Source of the DNA: Pogostemon cablin
Lineage: Eukaryota > Streptophyta > Magnoliopsida > Lamiales > Lamiaceae
Length of the DNA stretch: 64,000 nucleotides
NCBI GenBank assembly: GCA_023678885.1
Contig: CM042987.1
Span: 25,940,927 to 26,004,926 of the forward strand
Reading direction: 5' to 3'
The position numbers and the translations under genes were made by a program. Positions 35,985 to 46,619 of this stretch are shown one piece after another (the stretch's first letter is position 1; every line of letters begins with the position of its first letter). The notes beneath the pieces were generated by a model that was given only the letters and a program-made list of their open reading frames with translations, was not told the origin of the DNA and made no database searches.

Positions 35985-36220
35985 GCAAGTTAGAGAACTC
36001 AAGTAAAGTCAAGTTTGCTTCAGGATTGGAAGATCAAAGTCTAGTTAATCATATACCTGTAAACCATACTTTGCACTTTCCTCTCATCAAGAAACCTCAT
36101 CAACTATGCAGATTACAAAACAATTAGTGAAATAAACTGCTAACAGTGTTAAAGGCATACTTTTGATGCTAGTTTTCTTTCTTTCTTTCTTTCTTTCTTT
36201 TTTCTAATTATATACATGGA
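35985..36220 (-). repeat. Helitron internal duplication, copy 2
   Basis: See copy 1 at 33415-34190. It is followed at about 36173-36200 by a (CTTT)n run. The exon-like core 36057-36103 reads LRFLDERKVQSMVYR-type sequence on the minus strand between TGCATAG and GTATATG. Confidence 0.55.
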
Positions 36221-36552
36221 AATTAGAACCTATTGATCATTCAACAGTTTTTATTTTTTATTTTTTTAACTGAGGAGAAAGAAATAAAAAATGAGTGTTT
36301 CAATCCACCAAGCAATATTGTTCTTGTGTTAAAAAATAAGAGAAAAAGCACCAACGAAAATTTTAATTAGAAATAAAAATCAACTTATCATATTCCACTT
36401 TCATCTGTAGTGAATATCATGGGATTGCAATCAAATCCCACTCCTAATAACCATTTATTCAAAAATGAACAATACCTAAATCAAATGAAGATTTAAAAGC
36501 AATTGATTTTTTCACATCATAATGTCCTATTTCCTTAGTTTAGAATACAAAC

Positions 36553-36690
36553 CTGAGAAGAGTTCTTCTTCAATTTTTTCGCATTCGAAGATGACATGCA
36601 TACACCGTCAAATTGATCTCCATATGAATTCAGTTTTGTGTGAAGATAATCAATCAGTTGTATATGTGGGTGAATTGATAAAATAGTGAA
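36553..36690 (-). pseudogene. Captured 5' exon candidate in Helitron
   Basis: On the minus strand a frame of about 46 codons reads LSIHPHIQLIDYLHTKLN then SYGDQFDGVC and MSSSNAKKLKKNSSQ. It ends exactly at CAG-GTTTGTATT, a good donor, at 36553. The sequence just upstream (36700-36930) resembles a plant 5' leader. It is the first exon-like unit from the Helitron 5' end, so a transcript starting here could run through the others. No family is recognised. Confidence 0.4.
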
Positions 36691-37149
36691 GAATTAGAGA
36701 AGAAAAATGAATGACTAATGATATTAGACTCCTCAAAGAAAAAGCCCTAATTTAATCGCTAAACTGCCAACCTTTGCAAATGAATGGCCGGATGAAGAAT
36801 GAGTGTAAGGAAGAAACAACAGTGAAGTCAGCCTTTTACTTTGGATTCAAAAGGGCTGAATTGAAATTGAGATTCTCGCAGCGCACCATCCTCTCGCTTT
36901 CTTTTTCCCCTAGTGGATTTTGAGAAACAATGTACAATTAGGGTTTGAAAATTAATTTTGTTCAAAAAGTTTATTGTAATTATAAAAGTGTCCAAAATTT
37001 TGGTGAATTTAGTGAAATAACACGAATTCACAAATTAGTCAAGATAAAGGGTCAAGATCAGTTTATATAATAATTAATGGCCAAGATTAAAATTAAATTT
37101 GGTCAAAATTGGTCAAAATTGAGCAAATTCATTTTGCTTTTATAGTAGT

Positions 37150-37152
<3 letters not shown>

Positions 37153-37183
<31 letters not shown>

Positions 37184-37186
37184 TGA
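37153..37186. repeat. (GATA)n microsatellite
   Basis: About eight GATA units immediately beside the Helitron 5' terminus. Repeat growth here blurs the exact Helitron boundary. Confidence 0.9.
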
Positions 37187-37250
37187 TTATATTATAAAAC
37201 TTTAAAATTATATTATAATAATGCAGCATTCACCGTATTTTAGAAAAAAA

Positions 37251-37564
37251 TATTCTCTCCGTCCTATTTTATATTGCACCCCTCCTTTGTATTTTACTCC
37301 CTCCGTCCCACCCAAAGAGTCTTTTTTTTCTATTTTGGACGTCTCACCCAAAGAGTCTACTTTCTTTTTTTACACACATGGGACCCACAGACACCCACTA
37401 ATACAATTAAAATATGAGACTCACACTCCCACTAATACAACTACCCACTACACATTAAATAATAATACTCCTTAATCTACTTGTCAAAAAGCAAAAACTA
37501 CCCTTAGTGTGGGAGGGAGGGAGTACAAAGGAAGGATGCAATCTTTTATGGGATGGAGACAGTA
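37251..37564. mobile_element. Outer MITE of a nested pair
   Basis: Ends TATTCTCTCCGTCCTATTTT and, at the right, ATGGGATGGAGACAGTA. The inner flanks CCTCCTTTGTA and TACAAAGGAAGG are also inverted repeats of each other, showing that one short hairpin element was split near its centre. TA is at both edges. Confidence 0.7.
37295..37525. mobile_element. Inner Stowaway-like MITE
   Basis: 231 bp from TACTCCCTCCGTCCCACC to GGGAGGGAGGGAGTA, TA at each side, inserted in the middle of the outer MITE. Subterminal repeats ACCCAAAGAGTC occur twice on the left. No coding frame. Confidence 0.8.
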
Positions 37565-38108
37565 TATGATTTAACGACTAATAAGGACTATACATTATCT
37601 ATATAAAAATCATATTTTAATATATTTCACAAATTTTATTTCATAAAAACCATCTCACAATAATTTTTATGCAGGACCGATTCAATTCGAAAGCTATGTA
37701 CATATAAGAAGGTTATACTACATTGTAATATAAAAGTTTGTATCATTGATTATTCAATAAAAAAATATTATTATATTTGATAGTTCAACTGATTATATTA
37801 TTATTTTTAATTTTAAAGAAAAAAACTTTTTAGAATAAAATGATATGCTCTTTATGCCCGCTGTAAGATATACATTTTATCAAAATATACATTTTATCAA
37901 TTTTAGCGTCCACACCAAAGGTTAACATTTTTTTAAACATATGACATCCACACATATTACTAATACAATTAATATATAAGACTCACACACTCCACTAATA
38001 TAACTATCAATTACAATTAAAAAAAAATAATACTTTTTAATTCACGTGAAAATTAAATATATACCTTATCAGGAGCCTGAAAAAGTACTTTTTAAACACT
38101 TTTATACA
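37565..38108. other. AT-rich spacer
   Basis: No gene. 37900-38050 (TTAGCGTCCACACC, CATATGACATCCACAC, ATACAATTAATATATAAGAC) loosely resembles the MITE interior at 37380-37440 and may be a further decayed copy. Confidence 0.3.
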
Positions 38109-38224
38109 TCATTTTTTTTAAAAGAAAACTAATATTAACATCACTGGAATTCAGCCAGCACTAATTGACAGCTGAAATTGGGCACTAGTGATATTGTGTT
38201 TAGCAAAACTAGCAAAACTATATG

Positions 38225-38725
38225 CTACAAAATTAAAGGAGTGGGCTGCCAAAAAAAACCTTTACATCTATGTGTTTGTGTCAAACAAAAAATATCTTGG
38301 AAAATAGGAGCACAAGCAGAAGGAAAATCAATCTTTTTGTTTGCAGCATGGATGACAGTAGCAGCATCTCCGATAAATGAGAAATCAGGAAGATTAAGGG
38401 AGGCTGCTAAAGAGGCCGCTTCCCTTAGAGCTAGAAACTCCGCTATTTGAGGGCATTTTATGCCATAAAATATCTTTGCATAGCCATGAAGAAATAGATT
38501 GTCCGCTCCTTGAACAAAAATACCCATTGCAACTTTTGAGTTGCTAAAGGAGATGGCACCATCAAAGAAAATTTTGTATCCCATGGGAGGGAAAGTGAAG
38601 GCATTAGAGGAGAGTAGTGAAGAAGGCCTCTCTGGCCATCGATTAGCATGCTGGAATTCACGAAGAAAAGTAGAAGATTGCATGATTAATGACTGCGGGT
38701 TGAGAGGTTTATCTTCGAAGATCAT
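38225..38725 (-). pseudogene. LINE RNase H
   Basis: A 166-codon frame with KIFFDGAISFSNSKVAMGIF, EFLALREAASLA and FIGDAATVIHAANKK. The Asp, Glu and Asp of a plant-type RVT_3 RNase H are present. This domain follows RT in many plant L1 elements. The N-terminal part of the frame is the linker from zf-RVT. Confidence 0.85.
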
Positions 38726-39332
38726 TTTGTTTCAATGCCACCAATAGAGTGTGCAATAACAGCAAAAAAATCCAAATTTTCCTTGTTTTCGAGAGTGATG
38801 ATGTCTCGGAACCAAATGTGGCAAAGAGGCTGCATGAATTCATTAACAAAAGGGAGAAGACCAACTGCATTCCAAATCTGAAAAGAGATCGGACATGTAA
38901 AGAATAAGTGTGTCAAAGCAGTGACATTCTCATTGCAAAAAGGACAAGCTTGACAGCTAGTTATCCCTCTCCGTATGAGATTTTCTGAAGATGGGAGAGT
39001 ATTCGTGCAACAACGTCATAAGAAGTGAAGAATTTTTTAGGGGATGCGAAGTTTCCATAGATGTTTCCATACCAGGTCAGGACCTCCACTAGAAGAGGCG
39101 CAAGAGTTGGAGAACTTGAAAACAAGGTTTCCCGACAAGATGATAAGCAGAACAAACAACTATTTTTTGAGGGATGCCAAATCCAAGAATCCAAAACGGG
39201 AGAGTGGCGGAGTGGAAGAGATATAATAGCATCTGCTTCTTCAGGGATAAAGATACTGTGTATCAGATCAACTTTCCAAAAGTGTGTGCGTGGATCAATC
39301 AAGGCACTTACAGAGGAATCGGGTTCTAACAC
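38722..39332 (-). pseudogene. LINE zf-RVT region
   Basis: Frames 38961-39332 (WIWHPSKNSCLF-type sequence, LTWYGNIYGNFASPKKF) and 38722-38916 (LTHLFFTCPISFQIWNAVG in the extended frame). CPFC before this and FFTCP supply the Cys/His pattern of the zinc-binding reverse transcriptase domain. Stops separate the pieces. Confidence 0.75.
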
Positions 39333-39775
39333 CGAGTAGGGACTCGTAACTCGAAAATTATAAGAGGTTGGAAGCCAACTGTCACCCCAAATTTTTGTAT
39401 TTACACCACTATTGATCTATCTTCTACACCCATAGTCTAGCACTTTACTGCCAAAGAGAATACTGTGCCAAGTCCAAGAAGGATTCGGGCCAAGATCAGC
39501 ATCCAAGAAAGAAGAGCATGAATGATATTTTGCTTTAAGAATGCGAGAAAGCAATGAGGAGGGTTGAGTGTGCAAGCGCCAAGCTTATTTGCTAAGAAGT
39601 GCGAGAGTAAAAGCATGGAGATTGCGAAGTTTGATTCCTTCTTGAGCTTTACTTTTGCATAGTGTATCCCAAGAAGACCAATGAATTTTCTGTTTGCCAT
39701 TTTCACTACGCCATCAGAAGTCTCAGATCAGGATTTTGAAATCTGAGAGAAAGCTTTGCGAGAGTTTTAAGCATG

Positions 39776-40962
39776 TCATAGCATAAGTAGGCATAGAATG
39801 AATAATTGACTTGATGAGTACTTCTTTCCCGCTCGGCTGAGTTGTTTCTCTTTCCATCTAGTGAGGCACTGTTTCACACGATCCAAGATAGAGAAAAAGA
39901 TCTCTTTTTTGCTTCTGCCAACAATGGATGGAAGTCCCAAGTATTTATGGTGGCTTGTGACCCGAGGAATGCCAAAGATTTCAGAAATGCTATCCACCAT
40001 GGAAGATGAGGTGTTCGGACTGAATAAAATTCCTAATTTTTCTAGATTAATATGCTTTCTGGAGACCCGCTCATATAATCTGATTGCATAAACAAGGTAG
40101 TTTGCTTCTTCAACTGTGGCATGGCCAAATAAGAGAGTATCGTCTGCAAAAAACAAGTGAAAAATGCAAGGGGCTGATCTTGAGATTTTAATGCCGCTTA
40201 TTCTTCCACATCGTTGCAAGTCCTGCAAAATACAAGAGAGGAATTCCGAGCAAAGAATGAAGAGATAAGGAGAGAGTGGGTCTCATTGTCTCAACCCTCG
40301 CTGTGGAGTAAGGTTCCCAAAAGAGGCTACATTAAGCATGAAGGAAAGAGAAGTTGTTGAGATACAAGTGCAGATCATGCTCACAAATGATTCAGGATAA
40401 CCCATAATAGTCAAAGTAGCATAGATGAAAGACCATTCCACTCTATCGGAGCCTTTACTCATGTCCAATTTTACTGACATCAAACCTGTAAGACCTGTAG
40501 ATTTGTTTATAAGAGCATGGTGAGTTTTATAAGCAATGAGAATGTTATCAGAAATTAATCTACCAGGAACAAAAGTTGACTGTGACTCAGAGATTATGTG
40601 AGGAAGAAGAGAACGAAGACGATTAGAAAGTACTTTGGAGACTAATAAATGCTAATAGGATGGAACTGAGAGATGGACATATGATGCTTAACTTTCGAGA
40701 TTAGGACCACAAACGTATTATTAACTCTAGGGGTGAAAGAGTGAGAATTAAGGAACATGAGGACAAATTTAGTGACATCAGGACCCACAATATGCCAAAA
40801 TTTACGATAAAAGACAGGACTCATACCATCAGGGCCGGGAGACTTGAAAGGATGCATCTGTTTGAGAGCTTTAAGAAACTCATCACTGGAGTATGGACAC
40901 TGGAGAAGTGTAATAATATCACTGTTCAAATGATTCTGAATTCTCTCAAGAGCAAAGGACAT
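39776..40962 (-). pseudogene. LINE reverse transcriptase
   Basis: 40642-40962 has ALKQMHPFKSPGPDGMSPVF, the LINE RT signature. 40283-40483 has VKLDMSKGSDRVEWSFI and QRGLRQ. 39776-40228 has the catalytic LFFADDTLLFG with both Asp residues, then YLGLPSIVGRSKK. The three blocks are in different frames, separated by stops, but in correct order with little lost. Confidence 0.9.
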
Positions 40963-41462
40963 ATCAGCAGGGTTAGGGTGAGAATAGATGAAAATGTCGC
41001 CGAAGTAGTCTAAGATCAGACCCTCAAGTTCTGTTTTCTCAAATCGCTCAACTCTATTTCCATCCTGGAGAGAAGAAATATGATTGGTTTCTCTTATTTG
41101 TCTAGCATGAGAATGGAAGAATGAGGAGTTTCGATCACCCTCTCAATACCAATGTTGATTAGCTCTCTGTTTCCAGTACAAGTTCTCTTGCTCAAGTAGA
41201 ATTTCCAATTGGTGTTGGAGAGCAACAAGTTTTCTATGTGTAGAATCAGAAATAATCCCATGTCGAAGCTCATCAATTTCTTTTTTTGTGGAGGAGATTT
41301 TTTTCTTGAGCTCTTTCTTGTTATTTCCCCCTAGTGCATAAGTCCTACTGAACAATTGTCAATGATCTCAGAAATAGAATCAAGAGAGCTATCCCAATAT
41401 CTCTTGATGGTATTCTCACAATCTTCCGATTTAATCCACATTGCTTCGAACCTGAAAATTTT

Positions 41463-42182
41463 TTATCTTCTAATGGGAGTGCAGCTCTGAAAGTCAAACT
41501 GGATGTAGAGAAGTGAGTGATCAGAATGGTATGTGGGAAGATGGTCAATTTTATGGCAACCATAAATGTTTCTCCAAACTAGATTACACACTGATCTATC
41601 AAGGCGGGCCCTTTGAGTTCGAGGTGAGACTAAGAGCCTATTCCAAGTGTATATATATCCCGAATAAACCATATCAGTGAGGGAGCAATGATTGAGCGAT
41701 TCAAGAAAGCTATTCATCTGTCAGTCAGCTCAAAAATTTGTGCCAACAAATTCACTCTGTAGTAGGACTTCATTGAAATCTCCAAAGCGCATCCAAGGTG
41801 TATTATGGTTTAAGATCAGAGACATAAAGCATTCCCAAGCATTTCTTCATTTTGCCACATCAGGTTCGCCATAAAAACCTATCAATCGGAGCTGGTTCTC
41901 TCCGTGGAAAAAATCTACATCAATGTAATGATCACAAAAGCTCCTGAGTTTGACAGTGATGGACTTGGCCCAAAGCATAGCTAGGCCACCAGAACGCCCT
42001 CTAGATGGAACTGAGAGCCCAAAGAGGTTGAAGCGATTTTTCAGAGAATCAATAACAGAAGTGTTGCACTTTGTTTCACAGAGAAAAATGAGTTTGGGAA
42101 ACTTTGATTTGATGTGATCATGTAATTCCCGAGTTGTAGCTGGGTTCCCAAGCCCCCTACAGTTCCAACTGAGGAGGTTCAT
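41463..42182 (-). pseudogene. LINE AP-endonuclease
   Basis: A start at 42182 gives MNLLSWNCRGLGNPATTREL, and KLIFLCETKC carries the catalytic Glu. 41463-41717 has SGYIYTWNRLL and the conserved YHSDHSLLYI (SDH) near the end. This enzyme would nick the target DNA. A frame break near 41847 interrupts it. Confidence 0.88.
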
Positions 42183-42453
42183 GGTGATCGGTGGGGCTAG
42201 GGTAACGTGCCAGCCTCCGCCATTAAAAGAGAAGTTTGATTTGGATTACTATATTCTGTCACCATAAGTTGAGGTTCTTGGAAGGACTTGATTCGTTTTG
42301 GAGAAGAAGGGGAATCCAGGAGAACATCCTTAAAGTCCTGTAATTTTCTTTTAGGGATGGCATATTCCATATCAATGGGCGGGGAAGTGCGTAAGACTTT
42401 GTTTTTCTTTTTGTAGAGTTTTCGGGAAAGTTTTTTTGAGGAGGTATGTAGGT

Positions 42454-43607
42454 TTATTGGTATGGGAACGATGAAGGATTAGAAAGAGTTTGATCAAAAG
42501 CTGAAGTAATGGGAGACAAAGGTTGAGGGGAAGGATAGGGAGGTGGAGCATCCGAAAAGGGTTCTGTGGAGGAAGAGGTGTTGGTGGTGGTATTGGATGG
42601 ATTAGTGGTTGTTATCTCAGTTTGATTAGTGGGTTTGGAAAGAGAACTTGGACTGCAAGTTACAAGGTGGGTGTTAGATGTGCTTGAAGTAAGATCTGAG
42701 GATTGGTTGAGAGACACCATGGATGGGTTAAGGTATGGGGGCGTAATTGAGTATGAAGGTGATGGGTTGGAAGGTTCTCTTGGTGTAGACTGATCTAGAG
42801 GGGTTTTTGGGATGATTAGGAGTAAGGAAGTTTCATTAGAGTGAGTGGCTTCTGGAATAACAGAGGATGGAGAAGGAATTGATTGATTGGGATGAGGATG
42901 GGTGGAATCATGAGAGGTAGGAGTGCGACTATAAACGAAAGGGCTTATGGGGTTGGGGGCTCGCATCCATAAACCAAATTCGGCACTGGTAGGAGTAAGA
43001 TGAGTTTGCAAAATGCGTAAATCACAATCCTTATCAATATGACCAATTTTTCCACAAAAAAAGCAGAAACAAGGTAACCTTTCATATCTAAGCATGCAAC
43101 TATAAGTGGAACCAAAATGAGAAACACGAAGGACTCTGCGAAGAGGGTTACTTATGTTCACATTGACTCGTATTCGAAAAAATTTTCCTAGAAGAGAGCC
43201 CTGTTTATCACGATCAACTGAAAGGAATGTTCCTATTTGGTTGCCTGCTGATTCAGCAAAAGTCTCTGTCATGAGTTCGAGAAGAAGGCCAAGAATATGG
43301 ATCCAAAAAGGAGAAAAAGAGAAGTTGAAAGATGAGGCAACAACTTCCTGATTGGCTTCCGTTAAGATCAATAAATATTGATCAAAGAGCCATGGAGCTC
43401 CTTCAAGAACTTTTCTTATGCTGGACACTGTGGGGAAGGTAAGAGCATAACATTATCAGACAGAGACCTGAAGGTGATTTCTTTGGAGCTGCCTGACCAA
43501 AGGGTTTTGAATAATTTCTCCATTTGGTCCAGCAGAAAGACACAAGGGGCAAGAATTTTTCCAATAAGAGAGGTTGAAAGATCCAGATCTTGAACACTTT
43601 TGTACAT
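42454..43607 (-). pseudogene. LINE ORF1 (DUF4283 and zinc knuckle)
   Basis: The start at 43607 (MYKSVQDLDL) runs to a stop near 43419. The homologous frame resumes with SSIRKVLEGAPWLFDQYLLI, so one base is missing around 43430. The C-terminal frame (to 42454) includes the knuckle CFCFFCGKIGHIDKDC and a long Ser/Thr/Pro-rich tail. ORF1 proteins of this type bind RNA and package the element transcript. The 324-codon downstream frame is long but lacks the proper N-terminus. Confidence 0.85.
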
Positions 43608-43701
43608 CTAAATACCAAAAACACCAACTCAAATAGAAAATAAGAGAAAATAAGTTATCAAATTAATTATTAACTTTATCTTCGCAAAATAAAAAGGCTA
43701 G

Positions 43702-44054
43702 TTATATTGTGCACCCGCGTGCACCCTAAGATATGGTGCACCCACTTTTAAAAACGTATACAAATATAAATAAAAATATATACAATTATGAACAAAAATG
43801 TATACAATTTAATTATTAGTCTTTTTAATGAAAAATTGAGTGTAAAAAATATACAATTATTAAAAAATAATGTATAGACTATAGAATAAAAAGTTATACA
43901 CATATGGATGCTAGTTTTTTTAATGAAAAACTTAGTGCGAAAAAAGTATACAATTATTAAGAAACACGTATACAAAATAGAATAACATATATATAAAATA
44001 GAATAAAAAGTTATATAAATATGGGTGCACCTTGCACCCGGATGCACCTAATAT
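43702..44054. repeat. MITE-like element with GTGCACC ends
   Basis: The left end (TATATTGTGCACCCGCGTGC and GGTGCACCCA) is an imperfect inverted match to the right end (TGGGTGCACCTTGCACCC, GATGCACCTAATAT). The interior holds a tandem duplication of about 100 bp (TTTTAATGAAAAA, GTATACAATTATTAA twice). No convincing target duplication; there is no ORF beyond AT-rich frames. Confidence 0.4.
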
Positions 44055-44267
44055 CAACTCAAATAAAAATTGATTTATAAGGTAATTGTATCAGTTTTTA
44101 TGGAAATTTTTTGTTTGATGTCTAAAAGAGTTTTTTTTTTAAATATTAATCCACTAGCCTCTAAAATTTTGATACTTATAAATTAATGATCATATCATAT
44201 TGCTATAATTTAGAAGTTACGTATAAATTTTTTAACAAAATTAAATGAGCAAAATTATTAAAAATAA

Positions 44268-45556
44268 GGCAAAGCCTTGGGTGAGACCGTCTCACGGATC
44301 CTCTTATGTGAGACGGACTATCCATAAACTCAATTAATTAATTTTTAAGGGCCCTGTTTGGTTGTTGTCTAATTAGAAAATTAAAAAATTATTTATAGAA
44401 TAAAATTAATTGGGCCTAAATAGTTTTAAAGGGCCTTGTTTGGTTGACATCTATTAAAAAATTTAAAAATTAATCATAAAAGGAAAATTAATTAGGTCTT
44501 ACATTTAATTATATTTTTTTTTCTACATTTTTTCTATTATTATTTAAAAATGTAATAATTAAAATTTTATTATTTGTTTAATTTAATTATTAATTTAAAT
44601 ATTATAAATTAATAAAATGTGACAATATTTCAAAAAAATTGATAACTTTCCATTTGAATTATATCATGAGTAATAAAAAATGGCAAAGACTAGTGTGGAA
44701 CCATCTCATGAAATGACTTTTGTGAAAATGATAACAAGTGATAACATTTAGAATGAAAAGTAATGCCCAATTGATAAAAAGTTATAATGGTGCTGTGAAT
44801 TATTCATGAACAATTTATATTGATAACAATGGTGTGAATTTTTTATTGAACAATTTATAGCATAGATGAAATGTGATAACATTTTATAAGAAAAATAATA
44901 ACATCTTTTATTAAAAGTGATAATTAATTACCAAAGTGTATTTAATGAATAATTTATAAAATAAATAAAACGTGATAATATTTTTAATATAAAGTGGCTC
45001 TTAATAAATAAAAAAATAGTGATATCCGTAAAATTGATTTAATTCACGAATTATTCACTGAAATAAATAAAAGTGATAGCATTTTTATTAAAAAGTGATA
45101 GATACATAAAGAAAAAGTAATAATCGTTTAATTAAACTAATTTGTAAATAATTCTTAATTAGGATGAATAAAAAGTGATATCATTTTTAATATAAAGTGA
45201 TACCCAATTAAAATATTGTCGTTAGAATTATTTAATGAACAATTAATAATAATAATAATAATAATAACAACAACAATAATAATAATAAATACATCATATT
45301 TTTTTTATTAAAACTGAAAAAAAAAGACAACGAAAATCAAAATTGTTTAACCCCCAGGCGGAACTCGGAAGTGGGCGGAAGTTACTGAGTTGGCGGAAAT
45401 GTAAGATTAAAATGAGTTAATTATTAATTTGCCAAACAAGACCCTCCGTTTCTTTTAAGTTTTTATTAATTTAATATAAAATATATTTATTTGGGTTAAT
45501 GGATGATCTGTCTCACATAAAAGGAGTCGTGAGACGGTCCCACCCAAGACCTACTA
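44268..45556. mobile_element. Mutator-like non-coding element (second MULE)
   Basis: 1289 bp flanked by a perfect 9-bp duplication TAAAAATAA (44259-44267, 45557-45565). Terminal inverted repeats of about 49 bp share CTTGGGTGRGACCGTCTCAC and TTATGTGAGAC. The interior has no transposase. It has a near-duplicate GGGCCYTGTTTGGTTG pair (44349, 44430), many AAAAGTGATAACATTT-like units, and an (AAT/AAC)n run at about 45246-45288. Confidence 0.85.
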
Positions 45557-45626
45557 TAAAAATAAAACGAAGTAGTCCATTATTTTTAGGACATGATGCA
45601 TAAGTTTCTTTGTAATTATTTTGGCA

Positions 45627-46232
45627 TTAAAATTTCATAATATAGGTATACAGAATTTGATTCCAAATATCTGGCACTCCAAGTAGACACCAATGTAAGC
45701 AATCTGAAACAAACCAACTTGATATATTGGCTTTATAAATAGATGGATGCGCATCAATTAGATAACCTGATAATTGAGTGATATTTAGATATTCCACATT
45801 CACTCCTCATTCTTCAAGTTTTTGTAACATGGATTCTGTTATCCACATCACATTATAATTCACTGAATTTGGCCAATGTGTCGGCTACAAAATCGGTTCG
45901 GTGTAATTTTTGCAATAGAATTTATTATTATTGGTATCTCTACGCAAATTGCAATACGTGAATGTCACGATATGTTCATTTTACTTTTTCTTAATTAACT
46001 AGGAATTTTCGTTACAGATGATATCATTTTTTATTTATAAGGTAAATTGTTAAAAAAAAAAAAAACTAATCCTAAATGATAAGGAGAATGGCTCCTAAAG
46101 AAAACCTTTGTTTTCCTCCCATTCGATCTGTATTTCCAACCAATACGACCATGTGTTTAAAGCAAGCTCGTATAAGCGCGGCATATCTTTGAATCTTTTG
46201 TACATTTCGTCGGGCTATCGAATGAGCCCCAT
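45627..46232 (-). pseudogene. TRICHOME BIREFRINGENCE-LIKE (PC-esterase) pseudogene fragment
   Basis: On the minus strand, after TTTCAG at 46233, the sequence reads PDEMYKRFKDMPRLYELALN and TWSYWLEIQIEWEENK. A frameshift is followed by VFFRSHSPYHLGL. Further on come CKNYTEPI, HWPNSVNYN, VNVEYLNITQLSGYLIDAHP and SDCLHWCLLGVPDIWNQIL, then a natural-looking stop at 45627. The last block holds the D-x-x-H of the catalytic Asp-His pair of TBL/DUF231 polysaccharide O-acetyltransferases, which act in the Golgi on cell-wall polymers. Only the C-terminal half remains. At least one frameshift and two internal stops (one just before GVNVEY) make it a pseudogene. Confidence 0.75.
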
Positions 46233-46619
46233 CTGAAACATTAAATGTCAGCTAATTATTCACTATGGGCTCATTTGCTTGTAGGAATTAGGGGGTGATT
46301 GATGCACAGTCCCTCATAATACCACGTTTGTCTCAATATATTTATAACACATTTGACCAGGTATTAATTTAACCCATATGAATAATATCATTTCCTTTGA
46401 TATTGTGTATTCCATCTCAATAGGTGGGATACACAACACTACCATTTAATACATAGGCATTAAATGTAATTTTACCATTATATCCTTATCCAATAATAAT
46501 AATAATAATAATTAATAATAATTGATATTAAATACTAATAATATTTTAATAATAATTAATAATTAAAAGTATTAATAATAATAATATAAATACAATTACT
46601 GGGATTATTGTGATGTCTT
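46233..46619. other. Spacer with (AAT)n
   Basis: No gene. An (AAT)n tract lies at 46493-46515, followed by AT-rich repeats of TAATAATAATT. Confidence 0.5.

Larger units (their letters stand above)
21854..37154 (-). mobile_element. Probable large Helitron, split by a gypsy element
   Basis: On the minus strand the 3' terminus is a hairpin (stem CCGTGC/GCGCGG, loop AAC, plus-strand 21870-21884), then 11 bases, then CTAGT at 21858-21854 followed by host T. The 5' terminus reads TCTATACTACTATAAAAGC from 37154, preceded by host A. These are the established Helitron termini (5' TC, 3' hairpin plus CTRR, A-T insertion site). The length is 15.3 kb, or about 10 kb without the 5.3-kb gypsy insertion. 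No Rep/helicase protein is visible. Inside are exon-like pieces with splice signals on the minus strand, a roughly 230-bp internal duplication, an (AT)n tract and telomere-like repeats. The 5' end abuts a GATA microsatellite, so its exact base is less certain. Confidence 0.7.
38109..43640 (-). mobile_element. L1-type LINE with RNase H, decayed
   Basis: Minus-strand order: ORF1 (gag-like with zinc knuckle), then endonuclease, reverse transcriptase, zf-RVT and RNase H. The 3' end is near 38109, where the plus strand has a T-run (a short minus-strand A tail). All ORFs are interrupted. It has no LTRs. I could not fix a target-site duplication, so both limits are approximate. Confidence 0.85.

Noticed and set aside
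42945..43593. Extra frames overlapping LINE ORF1
   Set aside because: They are shadows of the ORF1 reading frame, which alone carries the DUF4283 and zinc-knuckle motifs.
43748..44047. 99-codon minus-strand frame
   Set aside because: Encodes a repetitive Tyr/Ile/Phe peptide that follows the tandem duplication in a MITE-like repeat.
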